Part shown: positions 9,330 to 16,603 of the stretch, one piece after another
Position numbering within the stretch: the stretch's first letter is position 1
How the letters are laid out: each line of letters starts with the position of its first letter
DNA from: Candidatus Poribacteria bacterium
GTDB taxonomy: Bacteria > Poribacteria > WGA-4E > PCPOR2b
Length of the DNA: 51,110 nt
Assembly: GCA_003635265.1 (NCBI GenBank)
Contig: PYIZ01000004.1
Coordinates: 1 to 51,110 of the forward strand
Reading direction: 5' to 3'
Made by a program: the position numbers and the translations under genes
Notes under the pieces: generated by a model
The model's input: the letters and a program-made list of their open reading frames with translations, nothing else
What the model was told of the DNA's origin: nothing
Databases searched by the model: none

Positions 9330-9726
9330 TTTCTCCTCCTTTATCTGTTTCTTTGGAACCCCTCAAAAACATTTTCACATAGTCCGGGACGAACCAAAAA
9401 AGGCCCGCCCCTGATATGAAAACTCCTAGCTTTAAGCCGCCTATAAGCATGCCTATACCGGTAAAAAAAGCAATGGCAGAAAATACTATCTTACACCACA
9501 ACTGTACTTTTTCCGAGGAACGTTGATGTTCTTGGTCTTTCGCTTCCTCATCTTGCCGTTTAACTTCCCCACGCACTTGGGTCCAGAGAATAATATTGTC
9601 GGGATTATCTGCTTGGATAAGACGTTCCTCAATTGATGAAACAACGGAAGGCTCACCTAATTCGCGCTGAGTTCGAGCCGGAGGTTCATCCAATGGAGTC
9701 GTGCTATTTCTCTGTTCTTGTGACAT
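9316..9726 (-). CDS. Small membrane protein, 136 aa, unknown
   Basis: I place the start at the ATG at 9726 (MSQEQRNSTT); four more codons are open upstream without a better ribosome site. The N-terminal 70 residues are charged and predicted helical (RLIQADNPDNIILWTQVRGEVKRQDEEAKDQEHQR), followed by two membrane segments at about residues 80-100 and 103-120 and a charged tail. Its 3' end overlaps the following membrane protein by 14 nt. Function is not recognisable; together with its neighbour it looks like a two-protein membrane unit. Confidence 0.75.
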   Translation of the reverse strand: MSQEQRNSTTPLDEPPARTQRELGEPSVVSSIEERLIQADNPDNIILWTQVRGEVKRQDEEAKDQEHQRSSEKVQLWCKIVFSAIAFFTGIGMLIGGLKLGVFISGAGLFWFVPDYVKMFLRGSKETDKGGENAEE

Positions 9727-9763
9727 CTTTAATCCCAAGGATAATTTATATACTATGAGCGAT

Positions 9764-10312
9764 TCAATGGGTTAGAAACTCGTCAAACTTCTTGAGCAAC
9801 ACATCTGGGCTTTCATCAATCAGTATCAGGGAACGGTGAGGCTCCTTAATAAATCCCTCCGAGACCGCATAATCGAGGAAATTCACTAACTTCCTGTAGT
9901 ACCCACAAACGTTCAGAAGACCGCACGGTTTTCGGTGTATACCAAGTTGCGTCCACGTCACCATCTCAAAGATTTCATCAATCGTGCCGAGTCCGCCGGG
10001 TAGCGCGATAAAAGCGTCCGAAAGTTCAGCCATCAACCCCTTTCGCTCGTGCATCGCGTCAACGACTCGCAGGTCGGAAAGCGCGTCGTGGGCGATTGCC
10101 CTTTCGATGAATATCTTGGGTACGACACCAATCACTTCGCCACCACCTTCAAGAGCGGCGTTAGCAAGTTCGCCCATTGTGCCGACATCTGTGCCGCCGT
10201 AGACAAGCCCCAAGTTTCTACTTGCTAGTGCGTGGCCTAGCTGTCTTGCGGCTTTGGCGTACGCCGGTTTACTGCCCATACTTGATCCACAGAATACACA
10301 CACCCGTTTCAT
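9764..10312 (-). CDS. LOG-family protein (putative nucleotide phosphoribohydrolase)
   Basis: The 182-residue product matches the Lonely Guy/TIGR00730 family, which removes ribose 5-phosphate from nucleoside monophosphates, originally shown for cytokinin ribotides. The hallmark PGGLGTIDEIFE is at about residues 104-115, and the N-terminal VCVFCGSSMGSKPAY and GLVYGGTDVGTMG segments form the nucleotide pocket. Length is standard. It is transcribed away from the plus-strand operon at 10.5 kb, so the 199-bp gap between them holds both upstream regions. Confidence 0.92.
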   Translation of the reverse strand: MKRVCVFCGSSMGSKPAYAKAARQLGHALASRNLGLVYGGTDVGTMGELANAALEGGGEVIGVVPKIFIERAIAHDALSDLRVVDAMHERKGLMAELSDAFIALPGGLGTIDEIFEMVTWTQLGIHRKPCGLLNVCGYYRKLVNFLDYAVSEGFIKEPHRSLILIDESPDVLLKKFDEFLTH

Positions 10313-10439
10313 TCCAACACACTTTCTTAGTTAGATCCGGTTCAATTTGGTTCATAGATTTTATCAGAAACCTTGGTCGCAATGCAAGGCAATTGTCAAT
10401 TCTAATGAGTTGCCGATCCGACCTCAGACCTTTTTGGTA

Positions 10440-10468
10440 TTGACATCTGCTCATGCCCTCCTTATAAT
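10440..10468 (+). promoter_or_regulatory. Consensus sigma70-type promoter for the 10.5-14.1 kb operon
   Basis: TTGACA at 10440-10445 and TATAAT at 10463-10468 are separated by exactly 17 nt, a perfect housekeeping consensus. The first gene starts about 43 nt downstream of the -10 box. It is the only plus-strand promoter I can support, and it drives the only plus-strand operon of non-IS genes. Confidence 0.85.
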
Positions 10469-10511
10469 GGGCAAACTACATCCTTAATTTCGATTTAATG
10501 GGAGATGAACA

Positions 10512-11777
10512 GTGAATCAGAAGATTCGATTAGCCATTGTTGGCTGTGGAGGCATGGGGCACCGGCACTTGTACGGGCTCGCAGAACTGCATCGTGTCGG
10601 ATGGGAACGGTTTGAGCTGGTTGGAGCATGTGATCCGGTACGCGATAACGCCGAATCCCTCGCCGACCAAGCGGCAACACATTTTGGGGTACGACCAACT
10701 GTCGTTGAGGATCTAGATGGACTTGCAGCACTGAATGTTGAAGCGGTTGACGTGACGACAACGCCGCGATACCACCACACAGTTGCTGTCGAAACGCTGG
10801 AGCGGGGTTGGCACACGATGGTCGAGAAGCCGATGGGACTGACCGTCCGTGCGTGTAACCTCATCGCGCGTGCAGGAGAAGAATCTGACGCAATTTTAAG
10901 CGTGGCAGAGAACTATCGGCGGGACCCTATTAACCGCTTGGCGAAGGCGCTGATAGATGCCGGCATCATTGGTACTCCACGTTTTCTCATCCACCACGCT
11001 ATCGGTGGTGGTGACCGTATGCTAATCTCTGTATGGCGTCACCAGAAGGACCAAAGTGGTATACTGCTTGATGTCGGTGTTCACCACTCCGATATGATGG
11101 AGTACCTACTCGGCAATGTTGAAACAGTGTACGCAAAGACGAGACTCCATGAACCCATTCGCAAGAATCCCGCAGCGGGCGGTAGCGAGGCCGGATCGAA
11201 TCCCGGTGGCGTCTATGGTCGCTGGCAGGTAAAGATGCCCGCCGAATTTGAAGCGACCGCCGAGGATGCCGCTTATGCAACGCTGACTTTCAAAAACGGT
11301 GCGGTGGGGCAGTACATCGAAGACCATGCTGGTCGCGGTCAGGGCGTGTGGTCACGACAAGTTTACGGCTCGCGTGGTTCGATGAGTTTGCCGGGCGATC
11401 GCAGTGGAGGGAATATCATACTAAACATTGATGGCGAGTCCCCTATTGATGATCAGAGGATACTAGAGTATGTCCCCGATTTTCGGCTTGATGCAGTCAC
11501 ATCAGATTTGTGGGGTGAAGATCGGTTGTGGTGTTACGAATTCCCGTTCCCTGAAATAGATCGGAAAATCATCGCTATCGAGTATGGGGATTTTGCACAA
11601 GCGATAGCAGGAGAGCACCCAGTCGAAGTGGACGCAGCACAGGGGACACGATCTGTGGCTGTCTCTTACGGGATATTGGAGTCCGGTGAAATTGGACGTA
11701 TCGTCACCATTGACGAAATGCTTGCCGAGCAGATTGATGACTATCAGCAGGAGATTAACGAAAGCCTAGGAATATAG
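10512..11777 (+). CDS. Gfo/Idh/MocA-family oxidoreductase
   Basis: The 421-residue product has an N-terminal Rossmann fold (AIVGCGGMGHRHLYG, residues about 8-22) and the family EKPMG motif near residue 105, both diagnostic of Gfo/Idh/MocA NAD(P)-dependent dehydrogenases, which act mostly on sugars, inositols and related compounds. The start is GTG; the ATG 7 nt upstream is in another frame, and GGGAG lies before it. At 421 residues it is slightly longer than usual, with a late insertion around 300-340. It is the first gene of a three-gene operon (gap to the next gene 28 nt). The substrate is unknown. Confidence 0.9.
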   Translation: MNQKIRLAIVGCGGMGHRHLYGLAELHRVGWERFELVGACDPVRDNAESLADQAATHFGVRPTVVEDLDGLAALNVEAVDVTTTPRYHHTVAVETLERGWHTMVEKPMGLTVRACNLIARAGEESDAILSVAENYRRDPINRLAKALIDAGIIGTPRFLIHHAIGGGDRMLISVWRHQKDQSGILLDVGVHHSDMMEYLLGNVETVYAKTRLHEPIRKNPAAGGSEAGSNPGGVYGRWQVKMPAEFEATAEDAAYATLTFKNGAVGQYIEDHAGRGQGVWSRQVYGSRGSMSLPGDRSGGNIILNIDGESPIDDQRILEYVPDFRLDAVTSDLWGEDRLWCYEFPFPEIDRKIIAIEYGDFAQAIAGEHPVEVDAAQGTRSVAVSYGILESGEIGRIVTIDEMLAEQIDDYQQEINESLGI

Positions 11778-11805
11778 TAATCGAGAATTGGGATAGAGGT
11801 GGAAT

Positions 11806-13257
11806 ATGGGGACTCGATCAGTGGAAGAATACAAAGCAGGCTTAAACGATGGACGCACCCTGTTCTTTAAGGGGGATCGTGTGGAGGATGTCACCCGTCA
11901 TCCAGATTTAGGTGTTGGGGTGGAGCACGCCTCGCTCGATTTTGCGCTCGCTGAGGATGCGGCGTATCAGGATCTGATGACCGTTAAAGTCCCTGATACG
12001 GGCGAAACGATCAGTCGGTATTTTGTAAGCCCTACCAACACAGACGATCTGCTAAAACGGCGTGAGATGATCGAAACCAGCACCCGGCTTGGCAGCGGGG
12101 TAGTGTTACTGATTAAAGAGATTGGAACGGATGCGCTTTTTGCGCTCTCCTTGGTTGCCAAACGGATTGATGAGCGGTACGGTACGGACTACCTCAAGCG
12201 GGTGGAGGCGTATCACCAGCACTGTCAGCGGGAAGATCTCAGCATGGCGGTTGCACAGACCGATGTCAAGGGTGACCGAAGCCTTGCCCCTTCCGAGCAG
12301 ACGCATCCGGATTACTACGTGCGTGTCGTTGAAGAGCGGGAGGATGGGATAGTTGTCCGAGGGGCGAAAGCACATACCACCTGCGCTCCCTATGTGGACG
12401 AAATCATTGTGCTACCAACACGGAATCTGACGGAGCCGGATAAGGATTACGCCCTCGCCTTTGCTGTCCCTGCCAATACTCCCGGCTTAAAAATGATTGT
12501 CAGTCCCTTTGGTGCCTCGTCATCCAGCGATTTTCATAATCCCGTCAGTGCCCATCACCGAATGATTGAAAGCCTTACAATCTTCGACGACGTTTTCGTT
12601 CCAAAGGAGCGGGTCTTTATGAATGGAGAATGGGATTTTGCGGGTGGGTTAGCCACCACCTTCGTCCAATTCCACCGATTTACTGCCGTCTCTTATAAAC
12701 CACCGCTGTGTGACCTTCTGACCGGTGCCGCCGCATTAATCGCTGAGCATAACGGCATCAGTCGCGCAAGCCATGTTCGGGAGAAATTGATGCACCTGAT
12801 TAACTACGCCGAGACGGTCCGCGCCCTAAGCAAAGCCGCCGCTGTCGATTGTGTCCAGATCGATGGGGTGGCGATTCCCAATTCGATTATCACCAACGTT
12901 GCCAAGTTTTACTTTGCCAGCAACTATCACCAGATGGTCAGTTATGTGCAAGATATCGCCGGTGGGCTTGTGGTCACTGGACCTTCAGAGGAAGATGTCA
13001 CAAACCCTGAAACCCAAGATTATATCGAAAAATACTTGGGTGGTGCTGCAGGGGTTCCAACGTTAGATCGCCTTAAGTTGGTGAACCTGATTCGGGACCT
13101 GACCGCTTCTGATTTTGGTGGTTACAACGAACTGCTTGCCATCCACGCTGAAGGTTCCCTCGAAGCGCAGAAGATTACCATTTATCGGGAGTATGACCTG
13201 GAACGGTGTAAATCCTTGGCTAAACAAGCAGCAGGGATAGAGGAGAGCGTACAATAA
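11806..13257 (+). CDS. 4-hydroxyphenylacetate 3-hydroxylase (HpaB)-family flavoprotein
   Basis: The 483-residue protein belongs to the HpaB / 4-hydroxybutyryl-CoA dehydratase superfamily. Diagnostic stretches are QTDVKGDRS, GIVVRGAKAHTT, DEIIVLPTR and KDYALAFAVP in the middle domain, and the HRFTAVSY helix. In the Fe-S dehydratase branch, as I recall it, a Cys follows that His by seven residues; here that position is Tyr, so the cluster ligand set looks incomplete and an FADH2-dependent monooxygenase is the better guess. A reductase partner (HpaC) is not in the operon. The following SDR starts about 40 nt later on the same strand. Confidence 0.85.
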   Translation: MGTRSVEEYKAGLNDGRTLFFKGDRVEDVTRHPDLGVGVEHASLDFALAEDAAYQDLMTVKVPDTGETISRYFVSPTNTDDLLKRREMIETSTRLGSGVVLLIKEIGTDALFALSLVAKRIDERYGTDYLKRVEAYHQHCQREDLSMAVAQTDVKGDRSLAPSEQTHPDYYVRVVEEREDGIVVRGAKAHTTCAPYVDEIIVLPTRNLTEPDKDYALAFAVPANTPGLKMIVSPFGASSSSDFHNPVSAHHRMIESLTIFDDVFVPKERVFMNGEWDFAGGLATTFVQFHRFTAVSYKPPLCDLLTGAAALIAEHNGISRASHVREKLMHLINYAETVRALSKAAAVDCVQIDGVAIPNSIITNVAKFYFASNYHQMVSYVQDIAGGLVVTGPSEEDVTNPETQDYIEKYLGGAAGVPTLDRLKLVNLIRDLTASDFGGYNELLAIHAEGSLEAQKITIYREYDLERCKSLAKQAAGIEESVQ

Positions 13258-13294
13258 AGTGGGGCACTCCGTTAAGGATGGGAGGTTGGAAGAA

Positions 13295-14074
13295 ATGGAA
13301 GGAGGAAAAGTTCCATCTGTGTTTGACCTCACCGGTCAGCGTGCAATCGTAACCGGCGCATCGCGGGGACTAGGTCGTCATTTTGCCCTTACACTGGCGC
13401 GGGCAGGCGCGCAGGTAGCTCTGGCTGCCCGCGGAATTGACCGGTTGGAAGTAGCTGTCAAGGAGATCGAGGGGTCCGGCGGTTGTGCGGTTGCGATTCA
13501 AGTTGATGTGACTGATGGAAAGAGCGTCAAGAGGTGCGTCGAAACGGCGGAGAATGCACTGGGTCCCATTAACATCCTCGTCAATAACGCCGGTATTGCT
13601 GTCACTAAGCCGCTGCTTGAACACGCCGAGGAAGATTGGGACTCGGTGCTTGATACGAATCTGAAAGGGATTTGGCTGATGGCGCAGGAGGTTGCGCGAC
13701 GTATGATCCACCACCGGCAGGACAGTAGCATCATCAATATCGCGTCGGTGCTCGGAGAACGTGGGATTGCACAATTGCCCGGATACTGTGCTTCCAAGGG
13801 TGGCATCATCAACCTGACGCGCGCGATGGCGGTCGAGTTAGCACCACATGGGATACGGATCAACACCATTGCACCCGGTTATATTGAAACCGATATGAAT
13901 CGCCAATTCTTCGCCACGCAGGCCGGGCAACGCTTGATTAAGCGTATACCCCAACGCCGACTGGGTCAGGTTGAAGACCTTGAGGGGGTATTACTATTGT
14001 TGGCTTCTAGCGCCTCTCGATATATGACCGGAAGCGTTATTACCATTGATGGTGGTCAATCGATCTCCCTGTAG
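13295..14074 (+). CDS. Short-chain dehydrogenase/reductase (SDR), FabG-like
   Basis: The classical SDR features are all present: TGASRGLGRHFA (cofactor binding), NNAGIA, the catalytic Ser in NIASVLG, the YCASKGG catalytic Tyr-Lys pair, and IAPGYIETDM. I prefer the ATG at 13295 with GGAGG 9 nt upstream; a GTG at 13259 in the same frame would add 12 residues. It is 259 residues from the chosen start, standard for the family. It probably oxidises or reduces an alcohol or ketone in the same pathway as the HpaB-like and Gfo/Idh enzymes. Confidence 0.9.
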   Translation: MEGGKVPSVFDLTGQRAIVTGASRGLGRHFALTLARAGAQVALAARGIDRLEVAVKEIEGSGGCAVAIQVDVTDGKSVKRCVETAENALGPINILVNNAGIAVTKPLLEHAEEDWDSVLDTNLKGIWLMAQEVARRMIHHRQDSSIINIASVLGERGIAQLPGYCASKGGIINLTRAMAVELAPHGIRINTIAPGYIETDMNRQFFATQAGQRLIKRIPQRRLGQVEDLEGVLLLLASSASRYMTGSVITIDGGQSISL

Positions 14075-14103
14075 GAGGCGTACCCACCGAATCGTGACAG
14101 GTC

Positions 14104-14119
14104 GGGAATCGGAATTCCC
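14104..14119. terminator. Weak hairpin between convergent genes
   Basis: GGGAAT and ATTCCC flank a 4-nt loop between the SDR stop and the stop of the opposing small membrane gene. AGG/CCT outside may extend the stem. There is no T-tract on either strand, so its role as a terminator is only suggested by its convergent position. Confidence 0.3.
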
Positions 14120-14121
14120 TC

Positions 14122-14385
14122 CTACTTGGGCTTAGGCGATGCCCCGCGCAGCTTCGCGATAAAAATCACAAGAAGGGCACCTGCATTACCGGCAAGAAGC
14201 GCACTCAAAATACCTGTCAACAGAACAAACCCGCCGATGCGTATCACTCCCTCCCCAAATGGGCACGACCAGTATCCCTTACCAAAAGCAAACGCAGGAA
14301 TTAACACTCCGAACAAAAATCCCACTACGGCAGCGATAACTGTAATATTTTGATATTTTTTTATCGGTAAATGAACTTCTTGCAT
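14122..14385 (-). CDS. Small membrane protein, 87 aa
   Basis: The 87-residue product has two hydrophobic segments (about residues 13-34 and 50-76) separated by a short loop with Cys and Gly, and a basic tail (KLRGASPKPK). No family recognised. It lies 36 nt downstream of comF on the same strand and converges with the SDR operon, so it is probably the last gene of the regulator-comF transcript. Confidence 0.6.
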   Translation of the reverse strand: MQEVHLPIKKYQNITVIAAVVGFLFGVLIPAFAFGKGYWSCPFGEGVIRIGGFVLLTGILSALLAGNAGALLVIFIAKLRGASPKPK

Positions 14386-14421
14386 TCTAGTTTTCCTGTC
14401 TTCTTTCCAGTTTATACTTTT

Positions 14422-15141
14422 TTATAACAATGGTCTTGTGCGGGTTAGTGTCAGGACATCAATGCAGTCAGGGTTACCAACCTGTAGAACCTTGAGGGCT
14501 TCATTGATCGTTATTCCCGTCGTGAAGATATCATCGATCAGTAGAATTTTCTGATTCTGAATAAAATCCGGTGACCGAACTTCAAAAGCTCCAGCGATGT
14601 TTTTCCTCCGTTCTTCGTGGGATTCCAGACTACTCAATGGGACCGTGTCCCTAATGCGAAAGAGAATATCAGTCCGAACCGGCACACCCCAAACTTGAGC
14701 GATGCCTTGAGCAATTTGTTCCGCTTGATTAAATCCTCGCTGCCGAAGACGATTTGTATGGAGGGGGATTGGGAGCAGGAAATCGTAGCCTGTGGAGGCA
14801 AGATCTTCAGGAAGGTGCGCTCGCAGCAATTGGATCAGGTGTTTTGAGATGACCTGTTTCTTCTCATATTTCATCAGATGGACGGCTTCACGTAGGGTAG
14901 GTTCGTAAAAGGCAATCGCTCGGAGCCTCCCAAATAAAGGAAGATGCTCACGGCAATCTGCACAAACGGCACTCCAGCAAGGCAGCCCGCAAATCTGACA
15001 CCAAGGCGGCTTGAGGGTTTCAATCTGTTCCCAACAGTCATCACAGAGATAATGTACCTTACCTACGCCCATTGGTGTTTCACAACGTCGGCATTTTGCA
15101 GGAAAGATAAATGTGATCAAAGGTGTCAGCCATCTGTTCAT
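14422..15141 (-). CDS. comF: ComF family phosphoribosyltransferase-like protein
   Basis: The 239-residue product has the ComF architecture. There is an N-terminal zinc-finger region with Cys pairs (KCRRCETPM, YLCDDCW, WCQICGLPC, CADC), then a type I phosphoribosyltransferase domain with the PRPP-binding motif ILLIDDIFTTGIT near residues 194-206 and the RQRGFNQAEQIA phrase. ComF proteins are linked to DNA uptake and DNA repair in naturally competent bacteria, although no other competence gene lies here. Its start overlaps the stop of the NtrC-type regulator by 4 nt, implying coupling. Confidence 0.93.
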   Translation of the reverse strand: MNRWLTPLITFIFPAKCRRCETPMGVGKVHYLCDDCWEQIETLKPPWCQICGLPCWSAVCADCREHLPLFGRLRAIAFYEPTLREAVHLMKYEKKQVISKHLIQLLRAHLPEDLASTGYDFLLPIPLHTNRLRQRGFNQAEQIAQGIAQVWGVPVRTDILFRIRDTVPLSSLESHEERRKNIAGAFEVRSPDFIQNQKILLIDDIFTTGITINEALKVLQVGNPDCIDVLTLTRTRPLL

Positions 15142-16583
15142 GTCTTCGCTTCGATCCCCAATTTTTTAATCTTCTGCAATAAGGTTGTACGGCTGATTCC
15201 TAGGAGCTTTGCTGATTTCGTCTGGTTGTCTTCGACTTCCTCAAGGATGCACCTGATTAACGTGCGATCAACGGCATCAATGACTTCATCGTAGAGTGCT
15301 TCATGTGCTTGTATTATAGCGTTTCTGACCGTTTCTTTCAATGCGGATTCAAGCACTATTTCGAGACGGGATTGGGTGGATTCGCGCATCCCCTTGTAAT
15401 TCAAAATTTCTGGCGGAAGGTGTTCTGGCAGAATGACATCTGCCCGTGAGAGAACCGCCGCACTTTTAACGGTGTTTTCTAGCTCTCGCACATTTCCGGG
15501 CCAACCGTACTGTTGTAAGAGTTCCATACATCCCGGCGAAACCCCTCGAACGTTTTGCCCAAGCTCAACACTGGCTGTCTGTAGAAAGTGGTCGACCAGC
15601 AGCGGGATATCTGCATCCCGCTCACGCAAGGGTGGGAGGTTAATTGAAAGCAGGTTGAAGCGATAGTAGAGATCTTCACGGAACTTACCCAGTCTGACCT
15701 CTTCAGCGAGGTCTTGATTTGTTGCAGCGATGATACGGACATCCACTTTCAGCGGACGGGTGCCGCCCAGCCTTTCTATTTCCTGTTCCTGCAAAGCCCG
15801 TTGCAGCTTTACCTGCAGCACTGGGCTCATATTACTGACTTCATCAAGAAACAGCGTACCGCCATCTGCGAGTTCAAACCTACCGGGCTTGCCTTTAGCA
15901 TTTGCGCCGGTAAATGCGCCCGCTTCATAGCCGAAGAGTTCGCTCTCAAGCAGGTCATCGGGAAGGGCACCGCAGTTGACGGGGACGAAACTTTTATTCT
16001 TTCGCGAACTATTGGAATGGATTGAGCGTGCAATTAACTCTTTGCCTGTTCCACTTTCACCTTCTATCAGCACTGTGACAGTGTTATTCGCTATCATCCC
16101 GATGAGTTTATAAATCTCCTGCATCTGTGGACTTCTACCAATTAAGCGATGTTCCTGTGGCTGCGCTGGTAATTCGATCTCTTCCGAGGCGAGTTCAGTA
16201 GGCGGCATTTTACTGCGCTCAACTTGCATCTGTGTAGCGCGATCGAAAATTGCTTTCACCTGATCCAGATCTATTGGCTTGGGGATGAAATCAAACGCAT
16301 GCAGCTGCATAGCTTGGATGGTTGTCTCCACATTGTCATACGCTGTCATCACAATCACGACTGCCTCCGGCTGTAGGACTTTGATCTGCTGTAATGCCTC
16401 AAGTCCATTCATGCCGGGCAATCGTACATCGAGCAGAACGATATCAGGCGTTTCCGACTGAATCTTTCGCAAGCCTTCCTCTGCATTGTTAGCAATAATG
16501 GATCGGTGCCCCTCATCTGTCAAAAATTGCTCGAAAGCCCAACAGATTTTTTCATCATCATCAATGACTAAGACGTTTTTCAT
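15138..16583 (-). CDS. Sigma54-dependent response regulator (NtrC family)
   Basis: Three domains are visible in 481 residues. The receiver domain (1-120) has the acidic triad at D8-D10, phosphoacceptor D52, T80 and K102. The AAA+ sigma54-interaction domain has Walker A GESGTGKE at 175-182 and the sigma54-contacting GAFTGA loop at 222-227. A Fis-type HTH lies at the C-terminus (SAKLLGISRTTLLQKIKKLG). It would activate sigma54 promoters when phosphorylated. No cognate histidine kinase is adjacent; the neighbours are a lipoprotein amidase (upstream, 20-nt gap) and comF, so the regulon may concern envelope functions. Confidence 0.95.
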   Translation of the reverse strand: MKNVLVIDDDEKICWAFEQFLTDEGHRSIIANNAEEGLRKIQSETPDIVLLDVRLPGMNGLEALQQIKVLQPEAVVIVMTAYDNVETTIQAMQLHAFDFIPKPIDLDQVKAIFDRATQMQVERSKMPPTELASEEIELPAQPQEHRLIGRSPQMQEIYKLIGMIANNTVTVLIEGESGTGKELIARSIHSNSSRKNKSFVPVNCGALPDDLLESELFGYEAGAFTGANAKGKPGRFELADGGTLFLDEVSNMSPVLQVKLQRALQEQEIERLGGTRPLKVDVRIIAATNQDLAEEVRLGKFREDLYYRFNLLSINLPPLRERDADIPLLVDHFLQTASVELGQNVRGVSPGCMELLQQYGWPGNVRELENTVKSAAVLSRADVILPEHLPPEILNYKGMRESTQSRLEIVLESALKETVRNAIIQAHEALYDEVIDAVDRTLIRCILEEVEDNQTKSAKLLGISRTTLLQKIKKLGIEAKT

Positions 16584-16603
16584 GACAAACCCCTTCGCCT
16601 GAT

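Noticed and set aside
10313..10439. Divergent promoter for the LOG gene
   Set aside because: A TTGACA-like box exists on the minus strand near 10395 but no -10 box lies at an acceptable distance.
13259..13294. GTG start 12 codons upstream for the SDR
   Set aside because: The ribosome site before it is 13 nt away; GGAGG before ATG 13295 is better placed and gives a usual SDR N-terminus.
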